A stretch of DNA of 41,776 nt, from the NCBI GenBank assembly GCA_964348615.1, contig CAYGDE010000002.1, positions 1 through 41,776 of the forward strand, in the 5' to 3' direction. A model generated the notes under the pieces. It searched no databases. It had not been told where the DNA came from and saw only the letters and a program-made list of their open reading frames with translations. Positions 1 through 6,202 of the stretch are shown here, piece after piece. Positions within the stretch are counted from its first letter, which is position 1. Each line of letters starts with the position of its first letter. The position numbers and the translations under genes were made by a program. The DNA is from DATIHT01 sp964348615. Its GTDB lineage: Bacteria > Patescibacteriota > Microgenomatia > Curtissbacterales > GWA2-41-24.

Positions 1-2
1 AT

Positions 3-389
3 ATAAAGCAAGAGTGGCATAAAATAGATGCAAACAGCCAAATACTCGGCAGACTCTCAACAAATGCTGCGCATCTTTTAATGGGCAAAAATAAAGCCTA
101 TTACACACCAAATTTAGACTGTGGAGATTTTGTTGTTGTAATAAACGCTGGGAAAATAGTCCTTTCTGGTAAGAAAGAAACTCAAAAAACATATTTTCAC
201 CACTCTGGTTATCCTGGAGGTATGAAGACCAGAACTCCAGAAATATTAAGACTGAAAAAACCGGAAGAAATTATAAGACATGCAATATCTGGGATGCTTC
301 CCAAAAGTAAGCTAGGTAAAATAATGATAAAAAAGCTTTACATTTACGCAACAGACAAAAACCCCCACGAAAGCAAATTCAAAAACTAA
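3..389 (+). CDS. rplM: 50S ribosomal protein L13, 5' end cut by window edge
   Basis: Large-subunit ribosomal protein that binds 23S rRNA early in assembly. The reading frame is open from base 3, so the first roughly 10 residues lie outside the window. The visible start has the family pattern EWHKIDANSQILGRL, then LLMGKNKAYYTPNLDCGDFV and VVVINAGKI, followed by the Y-H-H-S-G-Y-P-G-G segment and the LPKSKLG motif near the C-terminus. A start at base 81 would delete the conserved N-terminal helix, so it is not used. It is followed with no gap by rpsI, the usual rplM-rpsI pair. Identification is secure; only the true start is unseen. Confidence 0.96.
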   Translation: MKQEWHKIDANSQILGRLSTNAAHLLMGKNKAYYTPNLDCGDFVVVINAGKIVLSGKKETQKTYFHHSGYPGGMKTRTPEILRLKKPEEIIRHAISGMLPKSKLGKIMIKKLYIYATDKNPHESKFKN

Positions 390-836
390 ATGGACACAAC
401 AAACCAAGACAATCAAGTAAAAAATTCAGCCGTTTCCAAAAAAAGTACAAGCTTCTTTCAATCACATGGTAGAAGAAAAGAAGCAGTTGCACGAGTGCGT
501 CTTTTCAAAGGTAAAGGTGAATTTACAGTCAATGATTTGCCAATCGAAAAATATTTTCCAAGCGAGCAGTACAAATCGAAATATAAAAAACCTTTTCTTC
601 TCACCAAATCCGAAGGCCAATATTGGGCAACTATAAAAGTCGAAGGTTCTGGTAAAAGCAGTCAGGTAGATGCAGTAGTCCATGGCTTGGCAAGAGCACT
701 TATTGTTGCTGATGCCCAGTTTCGCTCACCACTTAAAAAAGCTGGGCTCCTAACCCGCGACCCCAGAGTTAAAGAACGCCGTAAATACGGTAGAGCCCAA
801 AAAGCCAGAAAGGGCAAGCAGAGTCCAAAACGTTAA
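390..836 (+). CDS. rpsI: 30S ribosomal protein S9
   Basis: Small-subunit protein whose basic C-terminal tail reaches towards the P-site tRNA. The 148-residue product has a 25-residue polar N-terminal extension, then the S9 start GRRKEAVARVRLFKGKG, the VHGLARAL helix and the LTRDPRVKERRKYGRAQKAR segment. The tail ends in QSPKR where most S9 proteins end in QFSKR. The start codon follows the rplM stop directly, so the two are probably translated together from one message. Normal length for the family apart from the N-terminal extension. Confidence 0.97.
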   Translation: MDTTNQDNQVKNSAVSKKSTSFFQSHGRRKEAVARVRLFKGKGEFTVNDLPIEKYFPSEQYKSKYKKPFLLTKSEGQYWATIKVEGSGKSSQVDAVVHGLARALIVADAQFRSPLKKAGLLTRDPRVKERRKYGRAQKARKGKQSPKR

Positions 837-1036
837 TGAAAGAATTAGTGGCAGTAGGTGTTCTAGCAGTAGCAGCTATGATTGGAGATCATTCCCCAAA
901 TCAAAGACCTTCATTGATGAGTGGTTGTAGTAGCCGTCCACAAGCAACTGAAAGTATTGTTGTTTTAGATGCGGTCATTCCACCAGAAGCTCAAATCAGA
1001 GAACCACGAACCCTAAGAAGCAAAAAAATCACCTAA
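836..1036 (+). CDS. Small hypothetical protein coupled to rpsI
   Basis: Unrecognised 66-residue ORF. Its ATG shares one base with the rpsI stop (TAATG), which suggests translational coupling. Residues 3-16 are hydrophobic (LVAVGVLAVAAMIG) and could be a short membrane anchor or signal segment; the rest is polar, with one cysteine and several prolines. No domain is visible. It could be a chance ORF, because it is short and has no independent signal. The main support is its exact junction with rpsI. Confidence 0.4.
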   Translation: MKELVAVGVLAVAAMIGDHSPNQRPSLMSGCSSRPQATESIVVLDAVIPPEAQIREPRTLRSKKIT

Positions 1037-1054
1037 AAATTTAGTTTAAAAATT

Positions 1055-1402
1055 TTACCCCGTTTTATCCAGAGGAGCTGATGTAGTAGCAGGTTGTTGT
1101 GGAGCTTCAGCAGAAGGTGCCGCCGCAGATGCATCTTCTATTACCTGAGCAGCCAACTCTTCATTCGTCCGATCATCTGGGGTTGGTTGCACGAAACCCG
1201 TAACCCGATCAAGTTCGGGTTTTGGAATGATGCTACTTGTTTGTTGTGGTGCAGATGCTTCCAATGCATCCTTACTCGCTTGCATTGATGCCATTCTAGC
1301 TGCATCAAGCTTCACATTGTTTTCAGGAGTTCCGGTAGAAACAGGAGTTTCTGGCGGACGGTGACTTATAAGTTTGGATAAAAATTCAGGAACGAATTTC
1401 AT
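1055..1402 (-). CDS. Low-complexity hypothetical protein
   Basis: Unrecognised 115-residue protein rich in alanine, proline, serine, threonine and glutamate, with no membrane segment and no cysteine. The first 15 residues (MKFVPEFLSKLISHR) could form an amphipathic helix; the rest looks disordered. The gene faces the rpsI operon and its stop lies 18 bases from the stop of the coupled small ORF. No clear Shine-Dalgarno sequence precedes the ATG. The long open frame in AT-rich DNA, with sensible codon use, argues for a real gene, but function cannot be guessed. Confidence 0.5.
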   Translation of the reverse strand: MKFVPEFLSKLISHRPPETPVSTGTPENNVKLDAARMASMQASKDALEASAPQQTSSIIPKPELDRVTGFVQPTPDDRTNEELAAQVIEDASAAAPSAEAPQQPATTSAPLDKTG

Positions 1403-1454
1403 ATCTTTATATCTAACACTTTTTGCAACCTATTTGTCAAATATAAAATAGATT

Positions 1455-1525
1455 TCGGGGAGGGGAGAATCGAACTCCCGATACACCACCCCCAGCGGCG
1501 CGTAATACCACTTTACTACTCCCCG
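1455..1525 (-). tRNA. tRNA-Pro, anticodon GGG
   Basis: On the minus strand the sequence folds as a complete cloverleaf: acceptor CGGGGAG with CTCCCCG, D stem GTAA/TTAC, anticodon stem CGCCG/TGGTG (two G-U pairs), loop CTGGGGG with anticodon GGG, variable TATC, and T stem GGGAG/CTCCC around loop TTCGATT. The discriminator is A and the first pair is C1-G72, both identity features of bacterial tRNA-Pro. The CCA end is not encoded, so a CCA-adding enzyme is required. It reads CCC and, by wobble, CCU codons. It is the only tRNA I could fold in the window. Confidence 0.93.
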
Positions 1526-1571
1526 TAAACTGTAAGAACAAAATGTATTTTACCACAGCAAATACTGGACA

Positions 1572-1600
1572 TTGATATTCGGTTTATATTCGGGTATCAT
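1572..1600 (+). promoter_or_regulatory. Predicted recA promoter
   Basis: TTGATA at 1572-1577, a 17-base spacer and TATCAT at 1595-1600, giving a predicted start near 1607 and a leader of about 57 bases before recA. I see no dyad resembling a LexA operator of either the CTG-N10-CAG or the GAAC-N4-GTTC type in the leader, so SOS control is not evident. Confidence 0.5.
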
Positions 1601-1663
1601 TATTATTATCTTGTCACTTGTAATTCAATTTAAAAAATAGTACAACTAATCAGAAAAAAGACG

Positions 1664-2740
1664 ATGAGTTCCGACGCAAAAAAGCAAGCAATTTTAACCG
1701 CAATTTCCCAAATCGAAAAAGCATACGGTAAGGGTTCAATCATGAAAATGGGCGAATCTGTCGGCAAATTAGAGGCCGATGTAATTTCGACAGGTTCTGT
1801 ACCAGTAGATATTGCTTTGGGTATTGGTGGTCTTCCAAGAGGAAGAATTATCGAAATATTCGGGCCGGAAGCTTCAGGAAAAACTTCGCTAAGTTTATCG
1901 ATTATTGCCCAAGCACAGAAAAACGGCGGTACTGCAGCGCTTATTGATGCTGAACATGCGCTAGACCCAATATGGGCTCAAAAAATAGGAGTAAATCTAG
2001 ACGATCTTTTAATCTCCCAACCAGATACAGGCGAGCAAGGCTTGGAAATAACAGAAACATTAATAAGGTCTGGTGCAGTCGACGTTATTGTAATAGATTC
2101 TGTTGCAGCGCTTGTGCCTCGTGCAGAAATAGAAGGGGAAATGGGTGATTCGATGATGGGGGTTCAAGCAAGGCTTATGTCGCAAGCACTAAGAAAATTA
2201 ACAGGCGCAATCTCCAAATCTAAAACTGTCACAATCTTTACTAATCAGCTTAGAGAAAAAATCGGAGTTATGTTTGGCAATCCTGAAACGACTCCAGGGG
2301 GTAGAGCTCTCAAGTTTTATTCCTCTATCCGCATAGATGTAAGAAGAGTAGAAAATATTAAAGAAGGAGACAAAGTTATTGGTTCAAGACATAGGGTAAA
2401 AGTTGTCAAAAATAAAGTTGCTCCTCCATTTAGAATCGCAGAATTTGAAATTATGTCAGAAGAAGGAATTTCAAAAGAAGCCGGTCTTTTAGATTCTGCA
2501 GTCGACCTAGATTTAATTACCAAATCTGGAGCGTTTTTTAGAATGGGCGGAAAATTAATAGGCCAAGGCAGAGAAAGTGCAAAAGCCTACTTGCAAGAAC
2601 ACAAAAAAGAAGCCCAGGCTTTAGAAAAAGAAATCTGGGCAAAGATTAAAAAAGGTCAAAACATAAAAAAACTCACAAACCATGAGTCAGAATCGGATGA
2701 AGAAACCTCGGAAACTATCGCGCAGGAAAACGCTAGATAA
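1664..2740 (+). CDS. recA: RecA recombinase
   Basis: ATP-dependent strand-exchange protein of homologous recombination and co-protease of the SOS response, acting as a filament on single-stranded DNA in the cytoplasm. The 358 residues are a normal length. Visible landmarks: N-terminal KAYGKGSIMKMG, Walker A GPEASGKTS (residues 67-75, K73), MAW-type region DALDPIWAQKIGV, Walker B VDVIVIDSVAALVPRAEIEG, loop L1 to L2 with MSQALRKLTGAISKSK and TIFTNQLREKIGVMFGNPET, and TPGGRALKFY. The C-terminus is acidic, as expected. recX follows 2 bases after the stop, the common recA-recX pair. Confidence 0.98.
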   Translation: MSSDAKKQAILTAISQIEKAYGKGSIMKMGESVGKLEADVISTGSVPVDIALGIGGLPRGRIIEIFGPEASGKTSLSLSIIAQAQKNGGTAALIDAEHALDPIWAQKIGVNLDDLLISQPDTGEQGLEITETLIRSGAVDVIVIDSVAALVPRAEIEGEMGDSMMGVQARLMSQALRKLTGAISKSKTVTIFTNQLREKIGVMFGNPETTPGGRALKFYSSIRIDVRRVENIKEGDKVIGSRHRVKVVKNKVAPPFRIAEFEIMSEEGISKEAGLLDSAVDLDLITKSGAFFRMGGKLIGQGRESAKAYLQEHKKEAQALEKEIWAKIKKGQNIKKLTNHESESDEETSETIAQENAR

Positions 2741-2742
2741 AA

Positions 2743-3399
2743 GTGCCCCAGATAACAAAAGTTGAACCCCAAAAGAAAAATGCAAACAGATTTAACATAT
2801 TTGTAGATGAAAAATTTGCATTTGGCGTTTCTGCTCAAAATCTCCTAACACGTTCCCTAAAAGTTGGCAAAATATTATCCTCAGCCGATATAGAAAAAAT
2901 TGCAAAGTATGAAAATCTCTCCAAACTTCAAGATATTGCCATGCAGTATTTAAACTATCGCCCAAGAAGCGAAAAAGAGATAAAAGACCATTTAGCAAAA
3001 AAACTGGCTCAAAAGGAAAATATAAAATTTTCCCAAGCACAACAAAGTCCGCTCATACAAACTGCAATTACAAAGTTGAAAAAGTACAAATTTATAAACG
3101 ATTTAGAATTTGCAAAATGGTTTGTTACATCAAGGCAAAAAAATCACACCAAAAGTTCAAGAATCATATCAATAGAATTGAAATTAAAAGGCATAGATGA
3201 AAAAATAATTCAAAAAGTCCTAACAGCGATTGTTAATGAAAAAGACCTAGCAATAAGAGCCCTGCAAAAAAAAGTAAAAAGATGGGCAAATTTACCAGAA
3301 GTTGAAAGGAAAAAGAAAATTTACCAATTCCTTCTTTTTAAAGGTTTTAGCTACGATATTGCCAAAGAAGCATTTGCCTTTTTTGAAAAAAAGGACTAA
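2743..3399 (+). CDS. recX: RecX, regulator of RecA
   Basis: Predicted modulator that binds the groove of RecA filaments and limits their growth. The 218-residue product starts at GTG two bases after recA stops; no better ATG exists before the conserved part. It shows the tandem three-helix RecX repeats: residues around LQDIAMQYLNYRPRSEKEIKDHLAKK, then IQTAITKLKKYKFINDLEFAKWFVTSR, then IISIELKLKGIDEKII, with a last repeat near the C-terminus (FLLFKGFSYDIAKEAF). The product is lysine rich. Family membership rests on these motifs and the recA neighbour. Confidence 0.88.
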   Translation: MPQITKVEPQKKNANRFNIFVDEKFAFGVSAQNLLTRSLKVGKILSSADIEKIAKYENLSKLQDIAMQYLNYRPRSEKEIKDHLAKKLAQKENIKFSQAQQSPLIQTAITKLKKYKFINDLEFAKWFVTSRQKNHTKSSRIISIELKLKGIDEKIIQKVLTAIVNEKDLAIRALQKKVKRWANLPEVERKKKIYQFLLFKGFSYDIAKEAFAFFEKKD

Positions 3400-3412
3400 A
3401 ATTCAACTTGAG

Positions 3413-3538
3413 AAGAGAAAAGTCAAGAAAAATAATTAAGAAGTACGTGTGCAAGATATGAAAAATCTTACAAACATCCTCTTTTTAAACAAATAGAGCA
3501 AAACCCACCAAAGTGGGTTGTCTTCTTGATATTCTCTT
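3413..3538 (+). promoter_or_regulatory. Possible structured leader of rny
   Basis: The 151-base space between recX and rny contains paired segments. Bases 3413-3419 and 3423-3429 can pair with 3532-3538 and 3523-3529, giving two 7-bp helices around a small internal loop. Inside are a perfect 7-bp hairpin with loop CAAA (AACCCAC/GTGGGTT, 3502-3519) and a weaker AAGAT/ATCTT hairpin near 3455. The 3502-3519 hairpin alone, followed by TCTTCTT, could be a weak terminator. The outer helices are purine/pyrimidine rich, so chance pairing is possible. Confidence 0.35.
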
Positions 3539-3550
3539 TTCAAAGTCACA

Positions 3551-5047
3551 ATGAGTCCTTTTGGAAGTAAAAAATACAGCAAAACAAACGTTTCTCAAGA
3601 CGAGCCTAGAAAGGTTGTTGTTTCGGTAGGGCAAAATAGACAAAGCAGCATTTCACAAGGAAGCTCAAATCAAGAAATGATTCAAGATGCCAGAGACGAA
3701 GCATTTCGTATTAAAAAAGCAGCCGAAGATGAAGCTGCAAAAATTAGGCAAGAATCTCTGGAAATAGAAAAAAGAATTGTTCAAAACGAAGAAGCCCTCG
3801 AAAGTAGAATTAGAAGTGCCCAAGACGAAAAAGCACAAATTCAGTCAACTTTTTCCTCTCTCAAGAAAAAAGAAGAAGAAATTGCAAAATTGCGAGAGTC
3901 TCTTAATTCAAAGCTCGGAAAAGTTACTTCATTAACCGCAGAAGAAGCAAAAAAAATCATTTTAGAAAACGTAGAAAGCAACGTTAAGGGGGAAATTGCC
4001 AAAAGAATTAAAGAAGCAGAAGAAGAAATTAAAGCGGCAGCCCAAGAAAAATCCAAAGAAATTTTAGTAAATGCCATGATAGCTGGCGCAACCGACTGGG
4101 TTGCAGAATACACTGTTTCAACAGTTAAGTTGGAATCAGACGAAATAAAAGGCAGGATAATTGGAAAAGAAGGTAGAAACATTAGAACGTTTGAACTTGC
4201 AACAGGGGTAGACGTTGAATTGGATAGTGATATCGCAGGAGAAGTTAGGCTTTCATCCTTCGACCCAATAAGACGCGAAATCGCAAGAATGGCCTTAGAG
4301 TGGCTCGTAAAAGATGCCAGAATTCAGCCAACCAGAATAGAGCAGCTAGTCGAAAATGCCAGAGCCCAAGTTTCAAAAGACATGTCTGAAGCAGGCAGAA
4401 AAGCGGCAAGTGCTCTTGGTTTATATAATCTTTCTCAGGACACACTAGATACCCTTGGCCGTCTTAAATTTAGATATTCCTACGGACAAAATCAACTTAT
4501 TGCTTGTCTAGAAACTGGGAAAATTGCCAAAAAACTTGCAGAAGAACTTGGTGCAGACACCACTATTTGCGCATGGGGAGGTTTGTTCCACGATATTGGC
4601 AAAACTCAAATCGAAAAAGAGGGGACTCATGTTCAATTAGGAGTCGAACTTGCTAAAAAATGGGGCTTTCCTCAAAAAGTAATAGATTGTATCGCTCAGC
4701 ACCACGAAGACGAGCCTTTTTCGCATATCGAGTCTATGATTGTACACATAGCAGATGCCATTTCAGGTGCACGTCCGGGTGCAAGACACGAAGCCGTTGA
4801 AGATTATATTAAGAGGCTTGGGGCAATAGAAAAGGTTGCAATGAGTTTTGAAGGGGTAGAAAAATCTTACGCTATTCAAGCTGGTCGCGAAATAAGGGTT
4901 ATTGTTAATCCTAAAATACTAGACGACGAAGAGATAGTGATTCTTGCTCACAATATTAAAGAAAAACTCGAAAAGGAACTTACATATCCCGGCCAAATTA
5001 CAGTAACTGTACTTCGCGAAACGCGCGCAGTCGATATTGCAAAGTAA
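3551..5047 (+). CDS. rny: Ribonuclease Y lacking the N-terminal membrane anchor
   Basis: Endoribonuclease that starts mRNA decay. Order of parts in the 498-residue product: a polar N-terminus (1-40), a long charged coiled coil (about 41-170), a KH RNA-binding domain with GRIIGKEGRNIRTFE (201-215), and an HD metal-dependent hydrolase domain with the HD pair at H347-D348 in GGLFHDIGKTQIEKEG, then CIAQHHEDEP and HIADAISGARPGARHE. RNase Y normally begins with a transmembrane helix; here there is none, and a TGA at 3527-3529 closes the frame upstream of the ATG, so it is not a missed start. It probably works in the cytoplasm or uses another tether. Confidence 0.95.
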   Translation: MSPFGSKKYSKTNVSQDEPRKVVVSVGQNRQSSISQGSSNQEMIQDARDEAFRIKKAAEDEAAKIRQESLEIEKRIVQNEEALESRIRSAQDEKAQIQSTFSSLKKKEEEIAKLRESLNSKLGKVTSLTAEEAKKIILENVESNVKGEIAKRIKEAEEEIKAAAQEKSKEILVNAMIAGATDWVAEYTVSTVKLESDEIKGRIIGKEGRNIRTFELATGVDVELDSDIAGEVRLSSFDPIRREIARMALEWLVKDARIQPTRIEQLVENARAQVSKDMSEAGRKAASALGLYNLSQDTLDTLGRLKFRYSYGQNQLIACLETGKIAKKLAEELGADTTICAWGGLFHDIGKTQIEKEGTHVQLGVELAKKWGFPQKVIDCIAQHHEDEPFSHIESMIVHIADAISGARPGARHEAVEDYIKRLGAIEKVAMSFEGVEKSYAIQAGREIRVIVNPKILDDEEIVILAHNIKEKLEKELTYPGQITVTVLRETRAVDIAK

Positions 5048-5065
5048 TGGTAAGTTGGATATAAT
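5037..5065 (+). promoter_or_regulatory. Promoter of the HU gene inside the end of rny
   Basis: TTGCAA (5037-5042), a 17-base spacer and a perfect TATAAT (5060-5065). Predicted start near 5072, giving a leader of about 13 bases before the ATG at 5085. The -35 hexamer lies in the last codons of rny. The same TTGCAA-17-TATAAT arrangement precedes purP-1. Confidence 0.75.
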
Positions 5066-5084
5066 CTCCTTTACCAAAAAAGTT

Positions 5085-5357
5085 ATGACCAAAAACGAAC
5101 TGGCAGAAAAAGTTGCCAAAAAAACAGGCCTAACAAGAAGAGCAGCATTCGACGCGGTTAATGCTACTTTTGGTCTCATCAGGGAAGCATTAATAAAAGG
5201 AGACAAAGCAGTAATTACAGGTTTTGGAACCTTCAAAGTAAGGTCAAGAAGAACAAGAAAAGGCAGAAATCCTCAAACCGGCTCAGAAATCCAAATCGGC
5301 TCCCACAAACTCCCTGGCTTTATTGCCGGCAAAACCCTCAAGCGTCTAGTTAAATAA
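5085..5357 (+). CDS. HU family DNA-binding protein
   Basis: Small basic nucleoid protein that bends DNA as a dimer. The 90-residue product from the ATG at 5085 starts MTKNELAEKVAKKTGLTRRAA, the usual HU helix-turn-helix body, and has the arm motif ITGFGTFKVRSRRTRKGRNPQTG and the C-terminal PGFIAGKTLKRLV. The frame is open further upstream to a TTG at 5037, but that would add 16 residues with no family match and would place the start inside the promoter, so it is rejected. It has its own promoter and faces the 106-residue minus-strand gene. Confidence 0.95.
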   Translation: MTKNELAEKVAKKTGLTRRAAFDAVNATFGLIREALIKGDKAVITGFGTFKVRSRRTRKGRNPQTGSEIQIGSHKLPGFIAGKTLKRLVK

Positions 5358-5360
5358 ATT

Positions 5361-5407
5361 TTAAGATAATATTGTTCGAGAGAAGTTGAGAACTACCGGT
5401 ATCTTAA
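5361..5407. terminator. Possible bidirectional terminator between HU and the next gene
   Basis: An 8-base inverted repeat, TTAAGATA (5361-5368) and TATCTTAA (5400-5407), encloses a shorter GTTC/GAAC pair. It lies between two convergent genes, and on the plus strand the arm is followed by GCTGCTTTTTC. The stem is AT rich and the loop is long, so this is only a weak candidate. Confidence 0.3.
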
Positions 5408-5724
5408 GCTGCTTTTTCTAGTGGATGTTGTCTTAGTTCGTTCCTGTAAGCTACTATCCTACGGCCTACTCCAGACGGATTGTGCTCGAATGTCGCAATT
5501 GGAATAACTCTTGTAGTAATAGGACTCAGCGCAGTCGAAGTAGCATCCACAACTGTCGATTTACCCAGTTGTGATAAAACTCTAACCTCTAGCTGATTAG
5601 GATCTGATGGAAGGCCAGCCTTTTCTCTGACGTGTGTTCTTATACCAACTCGTACGGCCTCAATCGCTTCATTATCTGCTTGTCCTATTGTTTGTCCAGT
5701 TAAAAATTCTGGTTTTCTGTCCAT
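5404..5724 (-). CDS. Hypothetical protein, 106 residues
   Basis: Unrecognised small protein of mixed charge with no membrane segment, no cysteine and no motif I can name. A middle segment (LEVRVLSQLGKSTVVDATST) followed by ITTRVIPIATFEHNPSG could form a small alpha/beta domain. The gene is supported by an excellent promoter and by a GAGAGGG Shine-Dalgarno sequence 5 bases before the ATG, so I treat it as real. It stands alone between the convergent HU gene and the divergent dgkA. Confidence 0.65.
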   Translation of the reverse strand: MDRKPEFLTGQTIGQADNEAIEAVRVGIRTHVREKAGLPSDPNQLEVRVLSQLGKSTVVDATSTALSPITTRVIPIATFEHNPSGVGRRIVAYRNELRQHPLEKAA

Positions 5725-5745
5725 AAATACCCTCTCTAGCCTTAC

Positions 5746-5774
5746 TATATACCCCCTTTAGCTATAAATGTCAA
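5746..5774 (-). promoter_or_regulatory. Promoter of the 106-residue gene
   Basis: Read on the minus strand: consensus TTGACA (5774-5769), a 17-base spacer and TATATA (5751-5746). Predicted start near 5739 and a leader of about 15 bases that includes the GAGAGGG ribosome site. It is among the best promoter matches in the window. Confidence 0.75.
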
Positions 5775-5795
5775 CAAAGTGATAAGATAAACATT

Positions 5796-6176
5796 ATGGA
5801 CCGAGATACACAAAAAGACGGTTTTTTAAAGCATCAGGCAAAGAGTTTCGGCTGGGCATTTGAGGGGATTGTTTACAGCTTCCAAAAGGGCACACATCTT
5901 AAGATGCAAATTATAGCAGCAGCACTTGTGACAATTTTAGGAGCTTTTCTTGCAATAAGCATAGTTGAATGGGCAATCCTTGTCCTAACCGCATCAGCTG
6001 TCATTTGCGCAGAAATAATAAATACTGCAGTCGAAGAAACCTGCGATCTTCTGCATCCAGAAAATCACCCAAAAGCCAGGTATGCCAAACATTGTGCAGC
6101 AGGAGCAGTTTTGGTCACGTCCATAGCCGCAGTTATTATAGGGGTAATCATTTTTCTTCCTAAAATTCTCACCTAA
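5796..6176 (+). CDS. dgkA: Diacylglycerol/undecaprenol kinase family membrane protein
   Basis: Small integral membrane kinase; in Gram-positive bacteria this family phosphorylates undecaprenol, recycling the lipid carrier for cell-wall and sugar polymers. The 126 residues hold an N-terminal amphipathic part with SFGWAFEGI, then three membrane helices (about 37-54, 56-74, 103-124). The catalytic signature AEIINTAVE is at 72-80 with E73 and E80. The motif normally read AKD-x-AAGAV appears here as AKHCAAGAV, so the usual aspartate is H99. The two sugar-transfer membrane genes nearby would fit a lipid-carrier role, but that link is inference. Confidence 0.88.
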   Translation: MDRDTQKDGFLKHQAKSFGWAFEGIVYSFQKGTHLKMQIIAAALVTILGAFLAISIVEWAILVLTASAVICAEIINTAVEETCDLLHPENHPKARYAKHCAAGAVLVTSIAAVIIGVIIFLPKILT

Positions 6177-6189
6177 ATTCAAGTTGTGG

Positions 6190-6202
6190 TAAAATTTCAA
6201 AA
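6190..6202 (+). promoter_or_regulatory. -10 element placed for a leaderless miaB message
   Basis: TAAAAT at 6190-6195 ends 7 bases before the GTG start of miaB at 6203. A weak -35 match, TTCTCA, lies at 6166-6171 with an 18-base spacer. Transcription would start on or next to the start codon. There is no Shine-Dalgarno sequence. Confidence 0.45.

Noticed and set aside
1601..1663. SOS operator before recA
   Set aside because: No CTG-N10-CAG or GAAC-N4-GTTC dyad could be found in the leader; LexA control is not supported by the sequence.
5037..5087. Upstream TTG start for HU
   Set aside because: It adds 16 residues with no HU similarity and falls on the -35 hexamer of the gene's own promoter.
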